A stretch of DNA of 64,000 bases from Pseudopithomyces maydicus (lineage: Eukaryota > Ascomycota > Dothideomycetes > Pleosporales > Didymosphaeriaceae), in NCBI GenBank assembly GCA_026873275.1, contig JANTUC010000001.1, positions 2,418,001-2,482,000 on the forward strand, read 5' to 3'. Of the stretch, positions 45,571 to 56,146 are shown in pieces. The notes under the pieces were generated by a model. The model was not told the DNA's origin and searched no databases. It worked only from the letters and a program-made list of their open reading frames with translations. The first letter of the stretch is position 1; the number at the start of each line of letters is the position of its first letter. The position numbers and the translations under genes are program-made.

Positions 45571-46648
45571 GCCATGGTGGCGATTGGGACGTTTCATATA
45601 ATCTCCCTACGAGTTTACTGCTACACAGGACGTAGGTAATTGAAACACTATATGGGAGAACACCCTAGCTAAACATCTACTCCTTCGATTGTCAGCCTTC
45701 AGATTACCAAGTACCGCTTCTTATGTTGTTTAACAGTTTTCAAATGATTGATGATGTAGTTCCATCGGATATGTAATAAATGACTGTTTTAGATAAATTC
45801 TATTTATTTTAAAAAAGCAAACTGATAAATCTGACTTGATGTCCATTTCCTCACTGCCTGTCAGCTCTCTCAGATACACTGCCATCATCCGAAAAAAGAA
45901 AACTAGATACAATCAACAGTAAATCTTTGAGAATCATTAGCCTACCCGCAGTAATGATTTTCGTTTTTCTCATCGTAAATTGCACATTCGTCCTTGCTTG
46001 AATACTTTAAAGATTCAAAGCCCATACATTCTACTCCCTGCAAATTGACCAAGACACATGCCGAAGGAACAGCTCCCCAATTCATGGGATGGGCAGCGAG
46101 ACATTCAAATTTCGTGAGTGAGAGAACAGCCACACAATTTCCGACTGTCCTGCAATATGAAAAAAAAAACATGCGTCGATTTTTTGAGATCTGTTCAATC
46201 GTGATTACCACAAACATTCGGCTTGATGTAGACTTCTTCCAGCGTGTCGCTGAACAAGCTCTATCAAACAGCGCATGACTCGTTGGCTGTAGGCAATCTC
46301 ACTATACCTACGTGAGCCGTGTGAATCTCTTCACTATGATGTTTGAGGCCAACATCGTGAAGTCCCCCGAACCCTAAAGACGGCGTAAAATGATTCTTTC
46401 ATTCACCCTGTCATGCCTTTCCATTCTTCTGGTGCCTCTGTCTGATGTCGGAATGATCTAATTAGGCCCTCACGAGGATAACCAAAAGGCCGATAGCTCG
46501 GTCAAACGGACCCCAGAATCTGTTTCGCGGCCAAGTAATGTACGACAATGGTAAATGAATCATTCATCTTCAATAAGCGTGTGATTTTAGATCGCTGAGC
46601 ATGATGTTCAAAAGATGTCCTGAATTCCATTCCCAGTGGGCCTTAGCA
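45571..46648. other. intergenic, with one weak candidate gene
   Basis: AT-rich region between convergent genes. Apart from the low-confidence Cys-rich candidate listed separately, no exon is seen. Confidence 0.5.
45942..46276 (-). CDS. candidate small cysteine-rich protein
   Basis: Exons 46276-46209 and 46149-45942, joined over a 59-nt intron with donor GTAATC and an acceptor preceded by a T10 tract, give 91 aa. The second exon carries six cysteines in about 68 residues (GNC, FEC, SAC, VEC, DEC, HYC), an even number as in disulfide-stabilised fungal effectors. There is no clear signal peptide in the proposed first exon, so the start may be wrong or the frame fortuitous. The neighbourhood is gene-poor and AT-rich, a typical setting for such genes. 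Confidence 0.3.
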
Positions 46649-48361
46649 TCAAGGCAGACCCCATCTCTTTTTCTCCGTTGCTAGCGTCCAATCCCGTTCT
46701 GCTTCCGTGCTCGTTGGGCTGGAGTAAACGGCTGGGAGTATGGCAAACACGACACGCTTTACATCAGCGTCCACCTCTTTGTCCTTGTATTCTCTATGGT
46801 TGTGCAACCTTTCGCTTATGGTCCCGTATAGTTCCTTCCCCACAACATAAAACTTTTGTTGTCCGACTAAATTCAGAAGTGGGTGCCCAGTAGGCTTTTT
46901 TGCTTTGCACTTCATCCATTGTTCGTGGAATAGATCTTTCCACCGTTGTTTGAATTGCTGACCGCCGGCCATGTAAGTTCCCTTCACGACCGGTTTCTCG
47001 CCTACTAATTTCTCCATCAACTCGCGGCATGATACCAAGGCATCGTGTAGTCGATGTTTACGTTCGGCTTCAGCATTTACCGCAAGGCGTTCATGAAGCG
47101 CGCGCTCCGCCTCGGCATTTTTTGCTGCAAGACTTTCACGAAGCTTACGTTCGGCCTCGGCATTCTTCGCTTCAAGGCGGGCACGTAAAGTTCGCTCCGA
47201 TTCAGCTTTCTTAAACTCGAGTTGCTGGCGCAAGATACGTTCTGATTCGGCCTTCTTAGCTTCAAGTTGCTGACGCAGGGCACGTTCTGACTCCGCCTTC
47301 TTCGCTTCGAGGCGTTCACGCAGAATTCGCTCCGACTCAGCCTGCTTCGCCTCGAAACGTTGGCGCAGTGCATTGACTGATTCTGAATTGACCGTCAAGG
47401 TTTCACGGGCAGCACGTTCTTTCTCAGCTTGGAGTCGCTCGATGAGCAGCTTCTGTGCATTCAATTTCTTTGCATTCTTCAGTCCTGATAAGCCTTTCTC
47501 AAGCTCTTGAAGTAGTTGCTCAACTTTGGTCGATTCCGTTTGTAGGCCTACAAGCATAGTGAACGATTTCATTCGCTCGCAAAAACGCGTCCACCCTGTT
47601 CGCTGTTTAGTCTCTTTGTAGGTTTCCTTGTACTCGCTGATCAGAGTCGGACGTTTTATCAAAGTCCGCATCTGCTTCTCGTCCAGCTGCGAAGTAAAAT
47701 TCTGCTCATCGAAATCCTTCAGCTCAAATGCCGGAGATGGTTCTTTCCACCCATCCTCGCTTTTGGTTCGAAATGTGTAACGAAGCAGCATATAATACCA
47801 TAACCGAGTAACGTCACGAAGTTCACTGACCATGGCTTCAGGATTCTTCCAAAATGCAGCTTCGAGATCACTAAAGCGGTCTGGATCATCCCCATCATCC
47901 TCATCTTCGTCCTCTGATTCGATGAGCTCATCGATCCAAGGTTTTTCTTCTCTCAAGGACTTTAATTTCCGCTTTTCCGAAACCTTTCCCGTGAAATACG
48001 GGACTACACGCTTGACTACGTCTTTTTTCTCCTTGACTACCCAGAAGTCGAGGCTTTGAAATCGTTCGTCTGAAGTGCTCTTAGGTTTCTCCCGTGAGGT
48101 AGAACGCTGGCGCTTGTCTGACGGCACTTTGAGTCTATCTCGAGAGAGAGATGATTGACGTCCATCTAGCGATGCCTTGGGTTTGTCCCGGGATTGAGAT
48201 GGTTGGCGTGCATCGGGCCCGACCTTGGGCTTGTCACGAGGCTGATCGGCTTGGCGCGATCTTGACGGAGACCTGGACGGAGATTTTTGGAGCGGCTGGA
48301 TTTGGGCAGAAACAGAGAGAACATCTCTACTAACGAGATTTTCTAGTAAGAAAAATGTCAT
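46649..48361 (-). CDS. coiled-coil protein with two internal tandem-repeat arrays
   Basis: An open frame of 570 aa from the ATG at 48361; the true start or an upstream exon is uncertain. Order: a basic Ser/Arg region with four 16-residue repeats (about residues 36-99, consensus RQxSxSRDKPKxxxD); an acidic patch (ESEDEDEDDGDD, about 149-160); a folded-looking segment (LWYYMLLRYTF...); a long coiled coil with seven 15-residue repeats (about 335-437, consensus RLEAKKAESERxLRQ); and a C-terminal globular part (KGTYMAGGQQFKQRWKDLFH onward). I do not recognise the family. A 15-residue repeat is close to two heptads and should form a continuous charged helix. The Ser/Arg repeats with the acidic patch suggest binding to nucleic acid or cytoskeleton, which is inference. 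Confidence 0.6.
   Translation of the reverse strand: MTFFLLENLVSRDVLSVSAQIQPLQKSPSRSPSRSRQADQPRDKPKVGPDARQPSQSRDKPKASLDGRQSSLSRDRLKVPSDKRQRSTSREKPKSTSDERFQSLDFWVVKEKKDVVKRVVPYFTGKVSEKRKLKSLREEKPWIDELIESEDEDEDDGDDPDRFSDLEAAFWKNPEAMVSELRDVTRLWYYMLLRYTFRTKSEDGWKEPSPAFELKDFDEQNFTSQLDEKQMRTLIKRPTLISEYKETYKETKQRTGWTRFCERMKSFTMLVGLQTESTKVEQLLQELEKGLSGLKNAKKLNAQKLLIERLQAEKERAARETLTVNSESVNALRQRFEAKQAESERILRERLEAKKAESERALRQQLEAKKAESERILRQQLEFKKAESERTLRARLEAKNAEAERKLRESLAAKNAEAERALHERLAVNAEAERKHRLHDALVSCRELMEKLVGEKPVVKGTYMAGGQQFKQRWKDLFHEQWMKCKAKKPTGHPLLNLVGQQKFYVVGKELYGTISERLHNHREYKDKEVDADVKRVVFAILPAVYSSPTSTEAERDWTLATEKKRWGLP
47051..47359 (-). repeat. 45-bp coding tandem repeat, seven units
   Basis: Seven imperfect 15-codon units, the last one residue short, with consensus RLEAKKAESERxLRQ. 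The units drift from K/S-rich forms towards N/A-rich forms (AKNAEAER) at the 3' end. Confidence 0.9.
48065..48256 (-). repeat. 48-bp coding tandem repeat, four units
   Basis: Four 16-codon units, each beginning RQ and containing SRD/PRD/SRE followed by KPK or RLK and an Asp. They lie at the N-terminus of the same coiled-coil protein. Confidence 0.85.
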
Positions 48362-50251
48362 CAAATGTCATGGATCGTAGCATTAAATTCAGAGAGACGA
48401 CAGTTGGCATGCTCGCGAAAGTATAGGTGCTCCGGACAATAAGTAGTCGAGGATTAGGTTGGAAAGACAGTATCTTTTAAGATGGCTCTATGACTTGATA
48501 GGATCGTGCGCAAGCGTCTGAAATGTCGAAAGGATGTTGCGGATGCGCCTCCGGTATTTGTTGTGGACGCGGGAGCCTTGGAGCCTGGCAGGTCACCTGG
48601 AATGGCGGTGACAGCTGTGACGAGAGGGGTAGTCGACTGGTAAATCCGAGCAAGCACGAGCAACGCTTCGCACATGCATAATCCGCATGGACCTAGATCA
48701 ACGAAGTGCGCTGCATAGCACCGTCTGCGAAAACTAAAGAAGGGTCAATAGAGATGATCATCAGGGCCGCAGGAGCGGAAAGGAGAGATCTGCCACGTCC
48801 TGAGGAGAACGCACTTTCCTCAATTCGGTTTAGCCTGCGATATACCCACTTCGTTCATCCGAATCTTACTTGCATTGTGATTCAGATCGCGGGGATGCCT
48901 TTTAACTAGGATCGCACCAATTGTAAGATTGATTTCTGCTATTCCTACTTTTATTAGCTGAAAAACGTCTGACCGCTCTCATGCAACAGGGCAAGATAAT
49001 ACGTACATACTGTACCTGTATATTACCTGACTGTTAATACTGCACCACAAAGTTGTACGACAAGATAATGGCGCTTATAATGTCCCAACGTATCAGGATC
49101 TGTAGTTTGTCAAGAAATATTTGGATTACGTGCAAAATTTGTAGACACCGGTTGTTATTTGTTCTGTTCTAACCTGCTGCCTCGTGAATATGGAAACACT
49201 GCTTTCAAGGTCTCCCTCTGTCATGATTTGTAATAATCCTAGTTTCCTGCTCCAAACTTCGGCATTGTAACTTCCCACCATTTTCAATTTTGATTACATG
49301 AAGTAAATAGTCGAGGACTGGTGGGGTTTGGCCTTATTCACCACCAACTGGGTACGCGTCTCTTAAATACAAGTAGCTACCGCCTTCTTCTCCCTCAACT
49401 TCTTTTCCTGAATGAGAGTCGCAACTCCTTTTAGAACTATAAAACATCCTGGGAGTCTGGACCCCGCGTGTTTGTTTTGCTGTTACCACGACACCTACTT
49501 ATTGTCTTTTGCTTGGCTCCGAATGTCTCATTCCCCATGTATTCTTGTGGGCTGTAGCTACAAGCATAAGTTTTCTCCCTGCTAAGTTTTATGATGACTA
49601 CAATCTTGAGACTTCCGTACCCCTAGCATTGCGGGTATGCTTCTATGTCGACTGTGCTCATTATAGAATATCTGCTGTATGTATTGAGACAAAATTCAAA
49701 GATCTTGCTAGCACGACCTGCAAATGAGCATGTTTTGTATGTTTTGTGTACATCCGTAGAATATCATCACTGGAAAAAGAGGCCTCGCATGACGCTTCTA
49801 AAGAAATTGCATGGCTGGCAACGACTAGAGAATAGGCGACGAAACCTTTGAGCAAGTGCACGTGCGATCTGGCACCCGCGGAGAACCCCGCTTTTCACGT
49901 TTCACTAATTCCAGCAAGTCCTCGCGTCACCTCAAAGTGATCGTCAATCTCTTATTGTAGAAGTGTTGGTTCAACTGGGTAATTCAGTCTAGGAAAACAA
50001 ATCCATACTTCCTACACCTGAAGGAAGGGCCCATGCCCAGTAATTCGCCACCCATGCCACCTGAGTGCAAGCAAGAAACACAGGAATTATAGCGCCTACC
50101 AAATGCGCCAACCTGCTCAAAGTTACAGTGGTTACCAAAGAGGACCAGATGCAGTCCAACGCCATTATTATGCATGCAATGATTCCTGAATGAAAAAGAA
50201 AGAAGGAAAATAACCGTTATCCGCCACGCATCTTACAATACTACCCCAAAC
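48362..50251. other. intergenic, no gene seen
   Basis: 1.9 kb. A minus-strand frame at 48454-48675 begins with ATG and could be a 5' exon of the coiled-coil gene, but I found no convincing junction. The remainder is AT-rich and non-coding. Confidence 0.45.
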
Positions 50252-51594
50252 TCAGTCAATGTCCATGGGCTCGGCCGCACTGCTACCTGGGCCATTCTTT
50301 GGCGGATTCTGGGTAGCAACGCCCCGGGAAGTATCAGTGCCATTCGAGGGACCTGCAACGCTGGCGTACGCCTGTTGGTTGTTGACTGGATATGGAGAAG
50401 GCATAGCGGGACCATTGGCGTAACCATATGGAGCCCGAGGCTGAGGAGGAGCGAAGAATCCGATCGGTGGAGTGTTCGGAGTGCTAGGTGTAGAAGACTT
50501 ACGCCACGTCTTCGGCTTGTTGGTGCGGAGGGCTTGGAGTCGCGGAGCTGGGAAGCAGGCGTTCTTCACGCGAGTCTGTAGTTCAATCGCAACGTTGTCG
50601 AATGGTTTGCGGTCTTCAGGATTTTTCCAACCCAACTTTTGCTTCATACACTCGGCGCGACGGTGGCTCACAGTAGAACCCTCAATGCGAATGCCGTTGT
50701 TCTCGAAGCGTCTACAGATCTCAGAGCGTGTCAATATAAGGAGGACGACCAGAAGACTAATGTTGTCATTGTCGAGAAGGTGTGGCGCGAAGTCACACAC
50801 GTCACACGCGAACTTGCGCATCTTTGTCAGTTCGTCGGTATCTGTAACAGTGACGAATTTCTGGGCCATCGCAAATGGTCTAGTCATGTCGCGACATATG
50901 TGGTTGTACAGAATGTTCGCGATGCTCGACACTGAGACCGGATAGATGGTGTCTCTGTCAATCTTGTTGGTAGCCGTGGAAGACACAGTGCCAGGAATGT
51001 AGATGACCTCGATGTCATCCCATGGTCCGCGGGGGTTACTCTTGTCTGGGTTGCCATCTTTGTCATAGTTGATGTTCTTTTGTAGCTGGAGTGCTTTGCG
51101 GGCGGCATATACAGCTTCCTTAGGAGTGCGAACACCATGCTCAGCGGCGAGTTTCACCGAGTCTTTGTGCAGCTCGAATCTAGAAAGTTTGCGCTCTACG
51201 TCATGAGGACGAATCCAATCTTCTGACCATGGCTCCTCTGAGAGAACCTTGTAGAACACTTTGGTGAGAGCGCGGAGCTTAATCTCTTGATCTGACAATG
51301 GGCGGTTACCAAAGATTTCGCGGTCAGTGTCATGGTAAGCTGATTCAATGAACTCCTTCCGATCCCTTGAGGTCAACGAATGAGAGCGCGGATCATCCTT
51401 CCACTTCTGGATGATGTCCATGAACTTGCGATGAAATATGTCGTCAAAGCTTGGCACTTGAGGAGGAGCTACGGCATGTTAGCAGGAGACATTGCACAAC
51501 AATCATATGACCTACTTCGCAACGGCTGCTGAGCTTGTGGTGGTGATGGCGAGGCAGTCGCGACTGCCTCCTGGGCGATTGGGGCAGGTGACAT
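50252..51594 (-). CDS. conserved fungal protein of unknown function
   Basis: Exons 51594-51516 and 51468-50252 with a 47-nt GT-AG intron (donor GTAGGT) give 431 aa. The N-terminal 37 residues are Pro/Ala/Gln-rich. Then comes a helical region, SFDDIFHRKFMDIIQKWKDD and RDREIFG-like blocks (about residues 38-320), rich in charged residues, with CRRFENNGIRIEGSTVSHRR near its end. The C-terminal 100 residues are Pro/Ser/Asn-rich and disordered. There is no signal peptide, membrane helix or known catalytic motif. The folded part looks conserved rather than random, but I cannot name the family. Confidence 0.65.
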
Positions 51595-54036
51595 TGCATC
51601 AACCTTGGAACGCGGCCTGCAGCCCTATTCACTATTCCAGGGGCCTTTAACAAATGCGCGTGAACTGTTGTCGATGGAGGATGTAACACGGTTGATGGGA
51701 TGTGGTGTTGTTGAGTTGTTGTGGTGGGGCGGTCGTTTGATAGTGTTGGCGGTGAGTGTAGACCAAGTTCGAGGTGCGCGAGGTAAAAACATTCACGCTC
51801 GCGTATTAGTGCCGCTAGTACATCCTTGGCGACTAAACCAGTCACATGCTCGCGCGATGGTCCTTGCTCTCTCTCTGTTTGACCAGCCTCCAATTGTAGC
51901 ACAGTGGCACTGGTTACTACGAAGCAACGTCCGCCATTGGACCAATGTTCTATTACCTACATATGTTGAATGTCTCACAAGGTCTCTGATTGTTGTGGGG
52001 CGAGGTCCGTGCAGGGTGTGAACGTGTCTTGGTGGTGAAGAGAAGTATACGAGCCTGAGCATTCAGCGCCGTGCCTATTGTACCAGCCACCTGTATTGCG
52101 TGTAAGAACTGTGATGAAAAACGGATTCTAGTGACATGGAAAATGTAGGGCTTGTGTGCAACGGGGTCCCGATGTCATCAACATCTAGATTGAGAGACAA
52201 CTCATTCATAAGTTCTTGCTGCGATAGTGTACAAAGTGACCGATGTGCTATTGAGGAAGTGGAAAGACTTTTACTAATCCCTATAGGATTGTTACTTAAG
52301 CAGTGCACGATCTAAATGAAGCTAGGCTTCCCAATTCCTCAATTTATTCTTACCGGGACCCTTATGCATGGAGCTGCTCTAGCGAACTTGTCTGCTATAC
52401 CGGAATTTAGGTGAATTGTTCCTTATCTGTGTCCTGAATCAAGGGATGGCCACTTCTCTATAGTTGTCCGTTTCATAGGTTGTTATTTTAGTGGTGCACC
52501 CTTTCTTGCCCGACGAATCTGATACGCTCAATTTCATATTTGGCTGCTGTCGGTTTGATCTAGTCATATATCGAAGACGTTAGCGAAGTGAAATATACGG
52601 CCGTGTCTTTACTTCCACTGTTCTCACAGCCCAGTCCGCCCAGTAGGCTACAACTACCGCTGACTAGCACTTTGTTAGCTTGTAACAGATGATTAAAATC
52701 ATAGCCTCTTACAAAACTATAAGTTTCATCTATCATTTGAAGTGGAAGTTTTGAGAAGTTAAGAGTACGTGGGGTTCAGAGCAAATTTGATGCTTTCTGA
52801 TTAGGACTATACATTTGTATACATGCCCAAATTTGCATATTTCCTATTGAATATCTGGCTACACTTCCACTCACTAATAATCTTGACTACCTGCTTAGGA
52901 GTCCTGATAGATCAATGTTGTCTTTCTATTCTAACAACGAGTCATTCGATGTAGAACTAGTTAGATAACTTCCAATGATTATGTTCATAAAAGACGGAGT
53001 CCAATTGTACGCGAATGCAACTTTTGCACAGCTTATTAAAGCCAAAGCCGAAAGGTGTTGCAAGCATGGGCATCAAGCAACCCAAAAGAAGTAACTTTTC
53101 TTAGTGGATAACCTCGTCCACTACTATCTAGTCATAGCATAGAGTTGTAGTTGCATGTCTTGGACAAGGGCATACCTATTCTTAGTACAGCTATCCATGT
53201 ACAGTCAGCTTCCAAAATTCAATCATGTCAGTATCGCCCACCACTCAGACTAATCTAAGCTAGCGTGCTAGACTATGCGCATGTATGATTAAAGCTCTAG
53301 GTAAGCAAAATAGTTCTCGACGCACTGAAACCAATTTTATTATATCATGAAGCCAATTCAATTGGACTGTTATGTTCAAACCAGACGTGGGGGCCACATC
53401 AATCCAATCATGTAATCCCGTACAAGAACATGCGTTAACCATCATCTTGCACGGTACGCAAACTAGGTTGTCCGGTGACTGGCTCAGCCTTAATTTTTTA
53501 TGGGTCCAGTAGATAGGGGATGTCGGGCGTTTGAGGGTCGCTTGATTTGTCAAGGTTTGTCGCAATGATAACGGAGCGACTGAGTGAGTACAAAGCGACC
53601 CGCCTCAACATGTTAGCCATGAAGATTTTATAGTTGAAATCAACTCTGCTCGTTATCGAAATGGGCAACGTTCTACTACGGAGGGGAATCAGCATGTCGA
53701 ACCAGACCCTCGTACCTCGGTACACCTGAGCAGAGTGGGGCGCTTCTACGGGGCGTAGAGTCAGCTCGAACAAACGCTCAGCACTGCGGAGCTCATGCGA
53801 CCGCCCGTAAGACAGGCCACCAGGATCGGACTGTTTTCTGTTCCCGGCGTGATCGTTTCACACATGTGTATATTAAACAGCAGGGTGTTACGTTTACGTG
53901 CAGATTTATCCTCACCTCAAATTTCTAATATTCTGGAATAATCACCTGTAAAGCACGAGCGCAATATAACACTCGAAAATACGACGCACGGACATCTCGA
54001 CCCTTTATTCGTCATTTAGGAGCGTTAATCTCTAGC
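51595..54036. other. gene-poor AT-rich region with one gene relic
   Basis: 2.4 kb with frequent stops in all frames, apart from a Zn-finger-like relic near 52.1 kb listed separately. A, T and TpA are abundant between about 52.3 and 53.3 kb, as in sequence mutated by RIP, but I have not calculated indices. Confidence 0.5.
52071..52190 (+). pseudogene. possible relic of a fungal Zn-cluster DNA-binding region
   Basis: One frame reads VPATCIACKNCDEKRI from 52071. It stops soon after, and the next frame continues KCRACVQRGPDV at 52141-52176. Together the two pieces have the order of cysteines and basic residues seen in fungal zinc-cluster regulators. The CysCys spacing is imperfect, with C-x2-C-x2-C instead of C-x2-C-x6-C, and the frame shifts between the halves. 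No downstream regulator domain is found. I read it as a decayed fragment; chance similarity is possible. Confidence 0.3.
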
Positions 54037-54459
54037 ATGGCCGTTCGCTATACGTATGTCAGTTCCTCAAGTTCGAATCAAGGCGGCTCAGGCCATTGGT
54101 CTGCTCAGCAGATTGGCCTCTGTGCTGGAATTATCTTACTTGTTATCTTCCTTATTGGTTGTGTCGGCTATTTCCATAACAAGCGAAGAGAAAAAGCTAG
54201 TCAAGAAGTGGTGGAGGAAGGATTGCATCCGATTAAGCTGGAAGATAATCCAGGGGCACCCTTTGGTAGCCAGGACGTGGATGAGTTTCTGGCTGGCAGA
54301 AACCAAGTTGAAAATAGCGATGTAAGCACATCGAATGGATTCTCAAGCGGGCAATCGAGTGACGACGCAAGAAGAGCAGCCGAACGGCCCTCGATGGAGG
54401 ATGCGCCGCCACCATATGACTCTAATGCAGAATCTCGGAGCTTTCTACAACGCCCATGA
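54037..54459 (+). CDS. single-pass membrane protein with C-terminal PPxY motif, RCR-like
   Basis: A single exon of 140 aa. A short Ser/Gly-rich N-terminus is followed by one membrane helix (about residues 26-46: IGLCAGIILLVIFLIGCVGYF), a basic stop-transfer patch (HNKRREK), and a polar tail with DAPPPYDS near the end. PPxY is the ligand for WW domains of Rsp5/Nedd4-type ubiquitin ligases. This architecture matches the fungal RCR family (Congo red resistance, chitin deposition and plasma-membrane protein turnover), though the match is by architecture only. It probably acts as a ubiquitin-ligase adaptor. Confidence 0.7.
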   Translation: MAVRYTYVSSSSSNQGGSGHWSAQQIGLCAGIILLVIFLIGCVGYFHNKRREKASQEVVEEGLHPIKLEDNPGAPFGSQDVDEFLAGRNQVENSDVSTSNGFSSGQSSDDARRAAERPSMEDAPPPYDSNAESRSFLQRP

Positions 54460-54810
54460 GTTAACATTGTTATGTTTCAGAGCAGGATTTGAAGAATCTG
54501 TTATACCAGAGACGATTGAATAGCCACCTCTGTTCTAAGGCTCATGCGAATGTAAGAAAGATATCTTGCCTCGGCAAGCAGCGGAATAACGCTAACACTG
54601 GCAGTCGGACTTCAGCAACTCATGCGCAGGATCACTAAACATGCAGGTGGAGAACGTCAATGACATACGATTACTCACCGAATCTTCGATTTCTCAACAT
54701 TCTAATATTGCCTGATTTAGACGGTGGTGTTCTTACGAAATTTGGTCCATTGCTATATAAATGTGTGTCCTACAATGTAATTCACACTACAATTAACGCA
54801 AAAACTCGCA
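54460..54810. other. intergenic promoter region
   Basis: No exon is supported. It contains the TATA box listed separately. Confidence 0.6.
54754..54760 (+). promoter_or_regulatory. TATA box upstream of the secreted MBL hydrolase
   Basis: TATATAA lies 51 bases upstream of the ATG at 54811, a close and well-formed core promoter element. Confidence 0.5.
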
Positions 54811-55749
54811 ATGCGCTCTTTACAATCGACAGTACTCGCTCTCTTCGCTACGATTTCTTTCTCTTACGCTCATCGGAATTCCAACTCTGAACATCTCAAG
54901 ACTGATGTCTTTCATCTACCGGAGAAGGCCATTCAATATCAAAATACTTCTTTGAGATATTCTCCGAGCGCGTTCACGTTGATACACTCCCCGTATGAGG
55001 CTGTTCTTGTCGATGCCCCAACGGTTGCCGAGGATGGTACCAATCTAGCGGATTGGATCGCCAAAACTATCCCAGGGAAAAAATTGAGGTACATTTATAT
55101 CACACACGCACATGCCGATCACTTCAATGCCTTTCCTGCGATTCAAGAGCGATTTCCGGAGGCCCGTGTCGTTACAACCAAGAAAGTACTCGAACACATG
55201 CCCGCGCAATACGACTATCCACTTTGGGATATTTTCTGGGTTGGGTTGTTCCCAAATCTGCAAAAGGCCGATCTATCCCAAATCCACGCTCTGCCTTCAT
55301 CTGCGAAATTTTCTATCACTGGATCGAAGGGCAAAAGGCATGAATTTCGTGCCATTGAGGTCGGTGAAGGTGATACAGCGGATTCTACGGTTCTTCACGT
55401 CCCAGACATCGATCTTATAGTGGGTGGTGACGTAGTATACGGACATTGCTATCAATACCTTGCTGAAAATCCTACGCTCGAACAACGCCGAGAGTGGTTG
55501 GAGTCGTTGGATAAGATCAAGAAACTGAAGCCGAAAATAGTCGTTCCATCACACATGCAAGCAGATGAGGGATATGGGGTGAAGCACCTGGAGCAAACCC
55601 AAGAGTATATTCGAGAATGGGAAGGACTGCTGGCAACAGCGAAGACATGGGAGGAGTTGGAAGATCTGGCGAAGAAACAGTGGCCTGACAGGATTGGGAC
55701 CTACATCCTCAGGTACACAGCGCAAACATTTTTCAACGCGACTTTTTGA
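54811..55749 (+). CDS. secreted metallo-beta-lactamase-fold hydrolase
   Basis: A single exon of 312 aa. The ATG at 54811 starts a signal peptide (about residues 1-20: MRSLQSTVLALFATISFSYA). The metal-binding motif THAHADH lies at 98-104. The later ligands of the fold appear as VPDIDLIVGGDVVYGH (Asp of strand 9) and VVPSHMQADEGYG (final His). The usual middle His is not obvious; GEGDTADSTVLH may provide it. Family members hydrolyse esters, thioesters, lactones or phosphodiesters. Secretion suggests an external substrate, for example lactone signals, but nothing in the sequence decides this. The C-terminal 80 residues form a helical extension, common in SoxH/lactonase-like relatives. Confidence 0.85.
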   Translation: MRSLQSTVLALFATISFSYAHRNSNSEHLKTDVFHLPEKAIQYQNTSLRYSPSAFTLIHSPYEAVLVDAPTVAEDGTNLADWIAKTIPGKKLRYIYITHAHADHFNAFPAIQERFPEARVVTTKKVLEHMPAQYDYPLWDIFWVGLFPNLQKADLSQIHALPSSAKFSITGSKGKRHEFRAIEVGEGDTADSTVLHVPDIDLIVGGDVVYGHCYQYLAENPTLEQRREWLESLDKIKKLKPKIVVPSHMQADEGYGVKHLEQTQEYIREWEGLLATAKTWEELEDLAKKQWPDRIGTYILRYTAQTFFNATF

Positions 55750-56146
55750 ACATAGCATCTCTTGGATGCTGTTGTTCATGATACGTCATGTTAGATATGA
55801 TGACTTAGTGTTCGTGCATATCAAACAGGGAGAGCAGTATTTCTGGCATGTTAGTCAAAAAGGGTGAACAGTTCTCTAAAGATGAATTACTGAAAAGTTG
55901 TAGGCGAAAGTATCGTTGTGAAACAAGGTAGTTGTACGGTAATCCTCCAAATCGATCGATAGACCAAAACTCCAAGAAATTCTTAATGCATTGTTTGTGC
56001 CTTCAACCAAGATTGTGATAAGTTTGGGAAATGTGAGGCTCATTACATACAGTAGAACTATTAGAAAGTGAATATGCGCCCGTAACACCGCCCCGTTTCT
56101 CTAAAGATACATCAAGTAGACAATACATAATTCTATGATTAGAGGA
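55750..56146. other. intergenic between convergent genes
   Basis: No exon is supported. 3' UTRs of the two flanking genes are expected here. Confidence 0.6.

Noticed and set aside
46391..46462. Hydrophobic ATG peptide on the plus strand (MILSFTLSCLSILLVPLS)
   Set aside because: It stops after about 23 codons and no in-phase downstream exon was found.
47051..48256. Repeat protein as a RiPP precursor for the UstYa-like oxidase
   Set aside because: The repeats lack Kex2-type KR spacing and a signal peptide, and they form an obvious charged coiled coil.
53498..53773. Minus-strand 91-codon frame
   Set aside because: It lies in AT-rich sequence with no conserved motif, and its overlap with other open frames suggests chance.
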